DNA from: Methylobacterium sp. Leaf104
Lineage (GTDB): Bacteria > Pseudomonadota > Alphaproteobacteria > Rhizobiales > Beijerinckiaceae
Length of the DNA: 64,000 bases
Reading direction: 5' to 3'
NCBI RefSeq assembly: GCF_001422885.1
Contig: NZ_LMMZ01000040.1
Coordinates: 124,001 to 188,000, forward strand
Shown here one piece after another: positions 34,344-45,291 of this stretch (position 1 is the first letter of the stretch; each line of letters opens with the position of its first letter). The notes beneath the pieces were generated by a model that was not told where the DNA came from, did no database searches, and saw nothing but the letters and a program-made list of their open reading frames with translations. The translations under genes and the position numbers were made by a program.

Positions 34344-35531
34344 ATGCGCAGCCGCCCGACGCCGCACCTGACCCGCCGCCTCGCCCTGGGCGCCTGCCTG
34401 CTCCTCGGGTTGCCCTTCGCGGCCACGGCCCGGGCCGAGGAGCCGATCCGGATCGGTCTCGTCACGGCGCTGAGCGGGCAGTCGGCGAAATCCGGCGAGG
34501 CGATCTCTCGCGGGATCGGCCTCGCCATCGACGAGATCAATGCCGGCGGCGGCGTGCTCGGGCGGCCCCTGGAACAGGTGGCGCGGGACGACGAGGCCAA
34601 CCCATCGAAGGGCGTGCTCGCCGCCCGCGAGCTGATCCAGCGGGTCGGCGTGGTGGCCCTGGTGGGCGGCCTCGACACGCCGGTCTCGATGGCGCTGGTG
34701 CCGATCGCCAACCAGATGAAGGTGCCGTTCCTCGGCCCCTGGGCCGCCGGCACCGGCATCACCCGCAACGGGGCGGCCGACAACTACGCGTTCCGGGTCT
34801 CGGCGGTCGACGCCCTGGTGGACGAGGCCCTCGTCGCTTACGCGGTGAAGACCCACGGAGCGAGGAAGCCCGGGATGATCCTCGTCAACAACGCCTGGGG
34901 CGAGTCGAACCAGCAGGGCCTGACGGCGGCGCTCAAGGCCGCCGACCTGCCCGCCGCCGGCATCGAGAAGTACGAGGCGGCCGATCTCGACATGGTGCCC
35001 CAGCTCACCCGCCTGCGGGAGGCGGGCGCCGACACCCTGTTCCTCGTCGGCAATGTCGGACCCTCGGCCCAGGTGGTGAAGTCCCTCGACCGGATGGGCT
35101 GGAGCGTGCCGGTGGTCTCGCACTGGGGGCCGGCCGGCGGGCGCTTCGACGAACTCGCCGGGCCGAGCGCGGCCAAGGTCCACTTCATCCAGACCTTCAC
35201 CTTCGCGGGCAACACCAGTCCCAAGGCCCTGGCCGTCCTCGACGCCCTCAAGACGAAGTATCCGGCGATCAAGTCGATGGCCGACGTGACCCCGGCGGTG
35301 GGCATCGCCAACGCCTACGACGCCACCCACCTGCTCGCCCTGGCGATCAAGGCCGCCGGTTCGACCAAGGGGCCGGAGGTGCGCGACGGCTTCTACAAGG
35401 TCGCGACCTATCCGGGCCTGATCAAGACCTACGACAAGCCCTTCGCGCCGGGCCGGCACGACGCCCTCGGGCCGCAGGACTACGTCTTCACCCGCTTCAA
35501 GGACGGCGAGATCGTCGCCGTCACCCATTGA
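34344..35531 (+). CDS. Branched-chain amino acid-type ABC binding protein
   Basis: 395 aa with a signal peptide (RRLALGACLLLGLPFAATARA). It has the family 6 (LivJ/K-like) periplasmic fold: IRIGLVTALSGQSAKSG, then IDEINAGGGVLGRPL, and a C-terminal AYDATHLLALAIKAAG. Substrate could be amino acids, amides, aromatic acids or urea-type compounds. GGAGA precedes the ATG. First gene of the transporter operon. Confidence 0.87.
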   Translation: MRSRPTPHLTRRLALGACLLLGLPFAATARAEEPIRIGLVTALSGQSAKSGEAISRGIGLAIDEINAGGGVLGRPLEQVARDDEANPSKGVLAARELIQRVGVVALVGGLDTPVSMALVPIANQMKVPFLGPWAAGTGITRNGAADNYAFRVSAVDALVDEALVAYAVKTHGARKPGMILVNNAWGESNQQGLTAALKAADLPAAGIEKYEAADLDMVPQLTRLREAGADTLFLVGNVGPSAQVVKSLDRMGWSVPVVSHWGPAGGRFDELAGPSAAKVHFIQTFTFAGNTSPKALAVLDALKTKYPAIKSMADVTPAVGIANAYDATHLLALAIKAAGSTKGPEVRDGFYKVATYPGLIKTYDKPFAPGRHDALGPQDYVFTRFKDGEIVAVTH

Positions 35532-35544
35532 CGAGGCGGGGCCG

Positions 35545-36414
35545 ATGCTCACGGGAACGCTCATCACAGGCCTCGGCCTCGGCAGCATGTACGGTCTGGT
35601 GGCGCTCGGCTTCCACATCACCTACGCGGTCTCGGGCACGGTGAACTTCGCGCAGGGGAGCGCCGTCACCCTCGGGGCGGTGCTGGGCTACACGCTGGGG
35701 GTGACTTTGGGCTGGCCGATGCCGGCGGCGATCCTCGGGTCGCTCCTGGGCTGCGCGCTCCTCGGCCTCACGGTCGAGCGGCTGCTGGTCAGGCCCTTCG
35801 TGGAGAAGGGCTCGGATGCCTGGCTGCTCGCCACCGTGGCGGGCGGCATCGTCCTCGACAACGCGGTGCTGTTCACCTTCGGCAAGGAGCCCCGCAGCCT
35901 GCCTTCGTCCCTGGCGGTGACGCCGGTCGAGATCCTGGGCACGGGCATCTACCCGCTCCAGCTGCTCATCCCCGTGGTGGGGCTCTCGGCGGCGGCGGCG
36001 ATCCAGACCCTGTTCCGCCGCACCGACCTCGGCCGGGTGCTGCTGGCGGTGGCGCAGAACGCCGACGCCGCGCGGCTGATGGGCATCGACGTCCGGCGCA
36101 CGGTGGCCTGCGCCTTCGCGCTCTCGGCGCTGCTGGCCGGGGCCGCCGGCCTCCTCATCGCACCCTTGTTCTCGGTCTCGGCCGAGATGGGGGCGCTGTT
36201 CGGGATCAAGGCCTTCGCGGTGGCGATCCTCGGCGGCATCGGATCGGCCACCGGCGTGGTGCTGGCGGGCCTGCTCTACGGGCTCGTCGAGGCCGGGGTC
36301 ACCGCGACGCTCGGCTCCACCTACACCCAGCTGGTGGTGTTCTCGGTGATCATCCTGGCCCTGGCGCTCCGCCCCGACGGCCTCCTCGGCCGCGCCGCGA
36401 TCAACAAGGTCTGA
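35545..36414 (+). CDS. Branched-chain amino acid-type ABC permease (LivH-like)
   Basis: 289 aa, about eight predicted membrane helices. Typical LivH features: GLGLGSMYGLVALGFHITYAV, VNFAQGSAVTLGA, and GRVLLAVAQNADAARLMGID (the EAA-like coupling loop). It begins 13 nt after the binding-protein gene and ends 5 nt before the fused gene. Confidence 0.9.
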   Translation: MLTGTLITGLGLGSMYGLVALGFHITYAVSGTVNFAQGSAVTLGAVLGYTLGVTLGWPMPAAILGSLLGCALLGLTVERLLVRPFVEKGSDAWLLATVAGGIVLDNAVLFTFGKEPRSLPSSLAVTPVEILGTGIYPLQLLIPVVGLSAAAAIQTLFRRTDLGRVLLAVAQNADAARLMGIDVRRTVACAFALSALLAGAAGLLIAPLFSVSAEMGALFGIKAFAVAILGGIGSATGVVLAGLLYGLVEAGVTATLGSTYTQLVVFSVIILALALRPDGLLGRAAINKV

Positions 36415-36419
36415 GCCCG

Positions 36420-38888
<2,469 letters not shown>

Positions 38889-38927
38889 CGCGGCGACCGG
38901 AGCACACCGCAGACCGTAGAAGTCAAA

Positions 38928-39398
38928 ATGATCAAGCGCTACAGCATCTTCGCCGACTACCATCAGTTTTATCTGTGGGATCACGGGGCGACTCCGGATG
39001 CGCCGACCCAGTACACCGAGGCGGATACGGTCCGCCGCATGAAGACGGCGCCGTTCGTGGTCGTCGTTCAACCCGAACGCAACATGGATGTGCCGGTCGA
39101 AGTCGAGATCGCGGACGGACCGCCCGAGCCGGACCTCGACGCCTGGGATCATGTCGTCGAGGCCAGCCTCGACCTCCCGTCAGGCAGGCTCGAAATTCAC
39201 GAATGCACCGGAGGCTCGATCGACGTTCTGGACGTTGCGTCGGGCACGTACCGGGTCAGGGCCCATCACGGTGGGTTGAGGACCTTGAGCGAAGACCGTC
39301 TCGACGGCGACGATCACTATCGGATCGTGCTGTGGCCTGCGCCCTTCGCGAACCTCGCCGTCCTGAAGCAGTACACGGATCCGCACGTGACCGAATAG
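38928..39398 (+). CDS. Hypothetical protein, 156 aa
   Basis: No family recognised. A soluble beta-rich acidic protein (KRYSIFADYHQFYLWDHGAT at the start, SIDVLDVASGTYRVRAHHGG near the end). It starts 39 nt after the fused transporter gene with a weak ribosome binding site, and its codon use is slightly less GC-rich. Possible immunity-protein-like or stress role; this is not established. Confidence 0.6.
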   Translation: MIKRYSIFADYHQFYLWDHGATPDAPTQYTEADTVRRMKTAPFVVVVQPERNMDVPVEVEIADGPPEPDLDAWDHVVEASLDLPSGRLEIHECTGGSIDVLDVASGTYRVRAHHGGLRTLSEDRLDGDDHYRIVLWPAPFANLAVLKQYTDPHVTE

Positions 39399-40036
39399 GC
39401 GAACGTTGATGCGGGCGAAGGACCGCATTCAGGGGCTGCGGAGATCGCTCGTGAATGGCGAAGGCGGGGCGGAGGCGGGATGTCCGCTTCGGGATAAAGG
39501 GCCAAGGTCCGGCCGCGACCTCAAGAGCTTATTCCACATCGCGCCTCCGCTCGCATGCCGTGCCAAAACCCCGCCTGCGCAAAGTGCATAGCTTGGCCTT
39601 GTTGGGTCTCCGATCGTTCTCCTTGCGGCATGACCGGTTGAGCCGGACCGTATGTTCTCAGCGGCTTGAAGGCTCAGGCTTCGCAGGGGTGTCGGTCTTT
39701 TCTAAGCGCTGCTCGCGGATGGATGTGTCGGTTCCGCCGACGACCCAACTCCCACGGCGGAGGATGCTGTCCGGCTTGAATCCCCCGGTTCGGCGTGAGG
39801 GGCAGGCCGCCGCCGCAGGAGCCTGCGTGGCCTCACATCCTCCGAGGCCATCTGAAAGGTCTGGTCCGCCGCGTTCCGTCGCTTCGGGTCAAATCCGCTC
39901 CACCTAATACCGGGAGCACACACGTGATGATCCTCTGGCCACAGCTCTAAACTCGTCGTTAACCTTAATCATCAATTTGTCGATGAATGAGTGGCGTCGC
40001 GAGGGCTGTCCCTGCCCCGCGTGAGGATGGCAAATC
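39399..40036. other. Intergenic region before second motA
   Basis: About 640 nt with no gene I can support. Short frames here (for example plus-strand 39455-39907) are Arg/Ser/Pro-rich and look like shadows. The last 100 nt are lower in GC and probably include the promoter of the second motAB pair. The 39450-39600 part may contain an intergenic repeat or IS remnant, but no clear terminal repeats were seen. Confidence 0.4.
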
Positions 40037-40894
40037 ATGCGGCTGACCATCGGTGCAATCGTCGTCTTCGCCTGCGTCTTCGGCAGCTACGCGGCGATGG
40101 GTGGCCACCTGGAAGTCCTGTGGCAGCCGTTCGAGTTTGTCATCATCCTCGGGGCAGCCATCGGTGCCTTCATCATCGGCAACACCGGGTCGGTGCTCAA
40201 GGCTGTGCCGGCCATGTTGGGCACGATGGTGAGGGGTCCTCGATACAGACAGCAAAGCTATGTCGAGCTGCTGGGGATGCAGTATTCCTTGTATAAGCTT
40301 GTGAAGCAGAAGGGCATGATGGCGCTCGAGCCGCACATCGAAAATCCGAGCGAGTCGACGCTGTTCAACGCCTTCCCGACCTTTGCGGCGAACGATCACG
40401 CGGTCGAGTTCGTCTGCGACTACATGCGCATGCTGATGCTGGGCGCCAACAACGCCTACGAGATAGAAGCTCTCATGGACGAGGAGCTGGAAACACACCA
40501 CGAGGAGCAGGAGCAGGTCGTTTCGTCCATGCAAGCGCTCGCCGACGGAACGCCCGCGCTCGGCATCGTCGCCGCCGTGCTTGGCGTGATCAAGACGATG
40601 GGAGCGATCAAGGAGCCGCCGGAGGTGCTGGGACATCTGATCGGCGGCGCGCTCGTAGGCACCTTCTTCGGCGTGTTCGTCGCCTATGGCTTCTTCGGGC
40701 CAATGGCGCAGTCGCTCAAGAGCCTCCTCAAGGCCGAATCCAAGTACTATCTTTCACTCAAGGTGGGCCTCATCGCCCATATCAGCGGCCAGCCGCCGGT
40801 GATGTCGGTAGAATTCGCCCGCAAGGCTCTGATGAGCGACGTCCGCCCGACCTTCAACGAAGTGGAAACGGCAACCGCCGCTCTGCCCGCCTAG
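40037..40894 (+). CDS. Second MotA-like stator protein
   Basis: 285 aa, four membrane helices. The MotA pattern is clear (AMGGHLEVLWQPFEFVIILG, then ADGTPALGIVAAVLGVIKTM and LVGTFFGVFVAYGFFG). It is homologous to the first MotA (12261-13133), but codon use is less GC-rich and the cytoplasmic loop differs. It is directly followed by a MotB homologue, so this is a self-contained stator cassette, perhaps acquired or used under different conditions. Confidence 0.9.
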   Translation: MRLTIGAIVVFACVFGSYAAMGGHLEVLWQPFEFVIILGAAIGAFIIGNTGSVLKAVPAMLGTMVRGPRYRQQSYVELLGMQYSLYKLVKQKGMMALEPHIENPSESTLFNAFPTFAANDHAVEFVCDYMRMLMLGANNAYEIEALMDEELETHHEEQEQVVSSMQALADGTPALGIVAAVLGVIKTMGAIKEPPEVLGHLIGGALVGTFFGVFVAYGFFGPMAQSLKSLLKAESKYYLSLKVGLIAHISGQPPVMSVEFARKALMSDVRPTFNEVETATAALPA

Positions 40895-40928
40895 ATTTGA
40901 CGCAATCTCGAGCAGGGACTCGACGGCC

Positions 40929-41843
40929 ATGGCCCTCCAGCCGATCATCGTTATCAAGAAGGTCAAGAAGGCCTCCCACGCCCACCACGGTGGGGCCTGG
41001 AAGATCGCCTATGCCGACTTCGTGACCGCCATGATGGCGTTCTTTCTGCTGATGTGGCTGATCAGCATGACTACGGAAGAGCAGAAGATCGGTTTGGCAG
41101 AATACTTCGCGCCGGCGGCCATGAGCCCTCAAACCAGTGGCGCCGGGGGAATGCTGTACGGCACCGCCCTGGACACCTCCGGCAACAAGCCGGCCATTCC
41201 GCGCGAACCGGCGCGGGGCTCCGCAGACACGTCCGGCGACAAGGCGTCCTCGCGGCGCGACGCAGCCAGGGGCTCTGCCGAGCAGGAGGACAAAACGCGC
41301 CTGATGAGGCCCAGTGACCTCGATCCCAGCCGTCCGGCCGTCACCGAGCAGGCCAGTTCCAGCGCCGCCGCCAGCCTCCGGCAGGCGCTCCAGAAGATGC
41401 CCGAGATCGCCGAACTGTCGCGCAACATCGTGATCGAGCCTAGCAAGGAGGGCGTGAACGTTTCTCTCGTGGACCAGGATGGCCGCTCCATGTTCCGCGA
41501 GGGCTCCGTCGACCCCTACGAGCGCACCCGTCGCGTGCTGGAGGCACTCGCGCCCGCCCTGCGCCGGCTGCCCAACAGCCTGTCGATAACCGGCCACACG
41601 GCCGCTGCGCGCCCGGGCTCGGCGCCGGCCGGCGAACCTTGGAACCTCACCACCGGGCGTGCGCTCGCCGTGCGCGAGATCCTGGTGGGGGCCGGGGTTC
41701 CCAACAACAACTTCGCTTCCGTCGTGGGACGCGCCGACACCGAGCCGGTTTTCCCCGACAATCCCTACATCGCGCCGAACCGACGGGTGACGATCACCCT
41801 GCTCAATGCGAGCCCGCCGGCGCCCCCCAACCTCTTTCGCTGA
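40929..41843 (+). CDS. Second MotB-like stator protein
   Basis: 304 aa, much shorter than the first MotB (455 aa). The membrane helix has the key Asp in AYADFVTAMMAFFLLMWLIS. The linker is short and Ser/Ala/Arg-rich. The OmpA-like domain is visible (SLSITGHTAAARPGSAPAG, TGRALAVREILVGAGVPNN, NRRVTITLL). Lys-rich N-terminus (IVIKKVKKASHAHH). No motC gene accompanies it, so MotC-independent assembly is likely. Confidence 0.88.
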   Translation: MALQPIIVIKKVKKASHAHHGGAWKIAYADFVTAMMAFFLLMWLISMTTEEQKIGLAEYFAPAAMSPQTSGAGGMLYGTALDTSGNKPAIPREPARGSADTSGDKASSRRDAARGSAEQEDKTRLMRPSDLDPSRPAVTEQASSSAAASLRQALQKMPEIAELSRNIVIEPSKEGVNVSLVDQDGRSMFREGSVDPYERTRRVLEALAPALRRLPNSLSITGHTAAARPGSAPAGEPWNLTTGRALAVREILVGAGVPNNNFASVVGRADTEPVFPDNPYIAPNRRVTITLLNASPPAPPNLFR

Positions 41844-41848
41844 CGACG

Positions 41849-41864
41849 AGGCGCCTCGGCGCCT
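41849..41864 (+). terminator. Hairpin after second motB
   Basis: AGGCGCC-TC-GGCGCCT forms a compact inverted repeat starting 6 nt after the motB stop. The two-base loop means the innermost pairs would open. There is no T-run, so this is only a candidate terminator or 3' stabiliser. Confidence 0.4.
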
Positions 41865-41869
41865 TCGAA

Positions 41870-41914
41870 GGGCCTGTCGCAAGCCGGGACGTGGGTCGCA
41901 GGGGCCTGTCGCAA
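41870..41914 (+). repeat. 13-bp direct repeat pair
   Basis: GGGCCTGTCGCAA occurs at 41870-41882 and 41902-41914, 32 bp apart. It lies in a 358-nt stretch (41844-42201) where no gene was recognised. It could be a regulator site or a small duplication. Confidence 0.5.
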
Positions 41915-42201
41915 ATGCGCGGCGTTTAACCCCCTGTCGACCGTCTGGCCGCCCTGATCCTGTCCGCCGCCGCCGCCAAGCTCGAGCGGCGCTCCAGGGC
42001 CGAGTGTCGAGGCTCGCGCCAGGAAGCCGCCCTGACCACCGATCGTTCTCCCGACATTTGGCCTCGCGTGCGGTATTCCGGCCGTTCGTGAGCTGAACCG
42101 TCCGTTTCCGACCCTCCGCGGACCCCTGGAAGGTCTGCTTCGCGGCAGCCTGGTGGAGGATGACCCACGTCCGGGTCGGGTGGCTTCCTGCCTGTCCGGT
42201 G

Positions 42202-42591
42202 TCAGAACGTCGATACCCTGATGCGCCGGGTACCGACCGACTCGTACGATGCATCGGCCGCGCCGCGCGGGCTGTCCGTCACGACGGGTTTGGGGGCGAT
42301 CTTGCCGACCTGTTCGATCAAGAGGCCCGCGAAGTGGCCTCTGCGCCCAGCCAGCCTGACGCGGCAGACGAAATCCTTGCCGACCACCTTCAGCAGGAAG
42401 CTGTCCGGCCGTTGGAAGGACGCAGGGACCGCGATCTCGGCGCCGGTCTTCGAGAGGTCCTTGACGGTTCAGGGGATCTCGATGCCCTCCAAGGTCCGGA
42501 TGAGCCCGATCCAGTCCGTCTCGTTGCGGGGCGCGCGCGCACCGAACTCCGCCGAGGCATCCGCACGCGCCTCTTGCCCGTCCTGAGACAT
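42202..42591 (-). pseudogene. PilZ-domain gene interrupted by one TGA codon
   Basis: Reading from the ATG at 42591 gives 40 codons ending GIEIP, then TGA at 42471-42469, and the same frame continues for 89 codons (TVKDLSKTGAEIAVPASFQR, then FVCRVRLAGRRGHFAGLLIE) to a TGA at 42202. The usual PilZ text here is roughly 'x-x-P-C-x-V-x-D-x-S-x-x-G-A', so the stop most likely replaced a Cys codon (TGC to TGA). The domain would bind c-di-GMP if intact; the arginine pair of the N-terminal RxxxR is not obvious (APRNETDW). Recent inactivation, a sequencing error or readthrough are all possible. Confidence 0.7.
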
Positions 42592-42821
42592 TTCCGATCA
42601 CCCCGGCGCCTTCGTGAGCGAGATTTTGAACCAGCGCGCATAAGAACCTCGTCGGGGCCCGCTGCGGCTGTAGCCGGATGGGAATCGCGCGATCCATGAT
42701 CGACAGCCTTCGCGATCACCCGCCAGCCCGACCGAATCCAGGGCCTGCGGCCAGAGGGGGGGGCACATCTAAGCGGCGCGTGTGAGCATGTGGGATCCGT
42801 ATTTTGACGGTGGAGGGCCGA

Positions 42822-42856
42822 CGCGCTCCTCGCCCTCGGCGTGGGAGAGGAGCGCG
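42822..42856. terminator. 10-bp inverted repeat downstream of the exonuclease gene
   Basis: CGCGCTCCTC (42822-42831) and GAGGAGCGCG (42847-42856) can form a 10-bp stem with a 15-nt loop. It sits 45 nt past the stop of the minus-strand exonuclease gene, a plausible terminator. Between 42592 and 42900 I see no gene. Confidence 0.45.
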
Positions 42857-42900
42857 TCCGCGAACGCCAGGCGATCGGCCGGCCTTCGCCGTCAGACCGC

Positions 42901-43482
42901 TCAGCCCGCCGGGCGGCCGACGTCCTCGCGGAGAAGCGCCTCGGCGCGGCTGCGGGCGCGCGCCCAGCGCCGGCACTCGCGCTGGGCATCCGACAGGGCG
43001 CGATGCTCGGCCGCCGGATCGTCGCGCGCCTCCACCCGCAGGGCCGCCAGGAGCTTGCCGGCCTGGGCATCGCGCGCGGCCGGCGCCACGCCGCCCGCCG
43101 CGAGCACGTCGAGGATGACGCGGCGCTGCGCCTCCGCCGTGGCCCTCAGGCGAAGGGCGTGGCGCGGCAGGCCGGCCGCGCGCAGCAGCCGGCTCAGCCA
43201 CTGCCCGTCCCAGGAGGGCGCCGAGGCGTAGAGCGTCACGTCGCGCAGGGCGGTGAGCATGTGCAAGGCCACCCAATCATGGGCCGCGCCCTCGCGCGCC
43301 AGGCGCTCCCGGGCGAGCCCGTGCACCGCTTCGGCCTCGGGCGCCCAGTCGGTCCAGCCCGGAGCCGGGCGGATGAGGAAGCTCTCCGAACCGCCATCGG
43401 GAAACACCCACGCCACCTCGATCGGGTAGCTGGTCTTGGCCAGCGAGGATGCCTCGAAATCCAGGAAGGCGATGCGGCTCAA
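42901..43482 (-). CDS. DEDD 3'-5' exonuclease-like protein
   Basis: 193 aa. The RNase T/DNA polymerase III epsilon pattern starts RIAFLDFEASSL (acidic D-F-E motif I). Middle parts include LIRPAPGWTDWAPEAEAVHG and LMLTALRDV-like helices, and the end has an EHRALSDAQRECR segment fitting motif III (H-x-A-x-x-D). The start is probably TTG at 43482, just before this motif; a longer frame to 43608 would overlap the divergent gene. Nucleic-acid trimming is inferred; the substrate is unknown. Confidence 0.75.
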   Translation of the reverse strand: MSRIAFLDFEASSLAKTSYPIEVAWVFPDGGSESFLIRPAPGWTDWAPEAEAVHGLARERLAREGAAHDWVALHMLTALRDVTLYASAPSWDGQWLSRLLRAAGLPRHALRLRATAEAQRRVILDVLAAGGVAPAARDAQAGKLLAALRVEARDDPAAEHRALSDAQRECRRWARARSRAEALLREDVGRPAG

Positions 43483-43529
43483 CGGTGGACCATCGGGACT
43501 GAGACCGGACCGGGATCGGAAAAGGAACG

Positions 43530-44678
43530 ATGCTGGGCAACAAACCGGCGCAAAGCCGAGTTCCGGCTTCGACGAACCAAGAAGGATTCCGGGTGAGCGA
43601 CGCAACACCGATCCCGATGCCCGCGCGCGGAACCCGCCGCTGGCTCGCCGATGCCGCCCCCGTCGCAGGATCCTTTCTCGTCAGGTCCGCCACCCTCGCC
43701 AGGCCCGTCGCGCGCATCCACCGGATCTCGGCCGCCCTGGCCGCGCCGCATCCCGCCCTCTGGGGCCTCGCCGTGGCGGTCGCCCTCCTCGATGCCGTGT
43801 GGCTGCGCCGGAGCGGGATCACCCTGGCGCCGTTCGGCTTCGGCGTTGCGGCGGCGCTGGTGGCAGCGCTCCTCGCCCTCGCGGTCCTGTTCGGCCCGGT
43901 CCTGTCCGAGCCGAAGCTCCGGGCGATGGCCCTGGCGAGCGCCTGCCTCATCGCCGTGACCGTGCCCATCGCGGTGCTGCACTACCTCACCGCCACCTGG
44001 GCGCTGCCGCTGGCCGATGCGCGCCTGGCGCGGGCGGAGGCCGCGCTCGGCTTCGACTGGCCCGCCTACCTCGCCGCCCTGCAGGCGCAGCCGCGCCTCG
44101 CCTGGTGGCTGGCCCTCGCCTACCACACCAGCGGGCCGCAGGTCGGGCTCACGGTGATCGTGCTCGGCGCCACCCTCCGGGTCGGCCGGCTCTGGGCCTA
44201 TGTGCGCCTGTTCGCGGTGCTGCTCCTCGCGGTCGTGCTCGCCGCCGCCCTGGTGCCGGCGGCCGGACCCTTCGTGCATTACGGTCTCGGCACCGTGCCG
44301 GACGGGTCCATCGAGACCCTGGGCGCGCTCTGGCACCTCGACGCCCTGGAGCACCTGCGCGCCGGGACCCTGCGCACCCTCGCCCTGGAGGACATCCGCG
44401 GCCTCGTGACCTTTCCCTCCTTCCACGTCTGCCTCGCGGTGCTGACCGCCTGGGCGCTGGCCCCGGTCCGGGTCCTCGGCCCCCTGGTCATCGCGCTCAA
44501 CGCCGTCATCGTCGTGGCGACCCTCGGGGCCGGCGGGCATTACCTGCCCGACCTGCTCGCGGGCTTCGCGCTCTCGGTCACGGTCATCGGCGGACGCGCG
44601 GCCCTGCGCGGACGCCGCACGCATGCGCCGGGCCTCCGGCCAGAACCCGCCCCGCACGGGTCGCGTTGTCCGGGGTGA
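43530..44678 (+). CDS. PAP2-superfamily membrane protein
   Basis: 382 aa with about six to seven membrane helices. The catalytic-type motifs are near the C-terminus: VTFPSFHVCLAVLTAWAL (PAP2 motif with S-F-H) and GAGGHYLPDLLAG (second His plus Asp). This resembles PAP2_3/inositolphosphotransferase-like phosphatases acting on lipid phosphates. AAAGGAACG precedes the ATG at 43530; a GTG at 43593 with its own AGGA is an alternative start. Confidence 0.78.
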   Translation: MLGNKPAQSRVPASTNQEGFRVSDATPIPMPARGTRRWLADAAPVAGSFLVRSATLARPVARIHRISAALAAPHPALWGLAVAVALLDAVWLRRSGITLAPFGFGVAAALVAALLALAVLFGPVLSEPKLRAMALASACLIAVTVPIAVLHYLTATWALPLADARLARAEAALGFDWPAYLAALQAQPRLAWWLALAYHTSGPQVGLTVIVLGATLRVGRLWAYVRLFAVLLLAVVLAAALVPAAGPFVHYGLGTVPDGSIETLGALWHLDALEHLRAGTLRTLALEDIRGLVTFPSFHVCLAVLTAWALAPVRVLGPLVIALNAVIVVATLGAGGHYLPDLLAGFALSVTVIGGRAALRGRRTHAPGLRPEPAPHGSRCPG

Positions 44679-44734
44679 ACGCGCGCGGCCGAGCCCGGCG
44701 GCACGCCCGACCCCATCCGACGGAGAGGATCGAC

Positions 44735-45139
44735 ATGCGTCCTTCCAGCCTCGCCATCGCGGCGGCCCTGGCCTGCGCCGCGGCCTCCGCCCTGCCGTTG
44801 CCGGCCGCGGCCCAGAGCACCGGCTACGTCACCGGTTTTCCCGGCAAGGACCCGGCCGGCGACGACGAGATCGGCTGGGGGCCGGCCTATCGCCCGGAGA
44901 CCAGCTTCACGCAGCCGGGCACGCCCCCGACCCCGGGCGATTTCGCGGGCGCCGCCTACCGGGCGCGCACGGGGCGCGGCCCCTACGACGAGGTGCAAGG
45001 GATCCGGCGGGAGGCCGGGCCGCGGTCCGGCCTGCGCGGCGCCCGCTTCGCGCCCGACGATGCGGTCGAGGCTCCGCCCCGTCGGCGTCACCGCGCCGTC
45101 CGCCATCACACGGCCCGGGGAGGGCGCGCCGACCGCTGA
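44735..45139 (+). CDS. Exported protein of unknown function
   Basis: 134 aa with a signal peptide (SLAIAAALACAAASALPLPA, cleavage near AAA-Q). The mature part is Gly/Pro/Arg-rich and polar (GYVTGFPGKDPAGDDEIGWG), with a basic C-terminus. No known domain. CGGAGAGG precedes the ATG. Confidence 0.65.
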   Translation: MRPSSLAIAAALACAAASALPLPAAAQSTGYVTGFPGKDPAGDDEIGWGPAYRPETSFTQPGTPPTPGDFAGAAYRARTGRGPYDEVQGIRREAGPRSGLRGARFAPDDAVEAPPRRRHRAVRHHTARGGRADR

Positions 45140-45291
45140 GGCCCTCGCTCTCCGACAGGACGGCACCGCGCGACGTCAGGCACGGAGTCCGGCGCGCTGT
45201 CGGGGCTGACAGGATTTGCCTTGGCGCGCGCGGCGCCCCACCTCGTGGATCGAAGCCGTTCGCGGCGCCGCACATGGGACCGACCCCCTCG

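Noticed and set aside
33750..35621. Minus-strand frame of 623 codons opposite the ABC binding protein
   Set aside because: Only its last 133 codons (33750-34151) make a real SnoaL-like protein; the rest mirrors the livK-like gene.
42202..42591. Selenocysteine explanation for the in-frame TGA in the PilZ gene
   Set aside because: I noticed no SECIS-like hairpin just after the TGA, and a TGC to TGA change is simpler.
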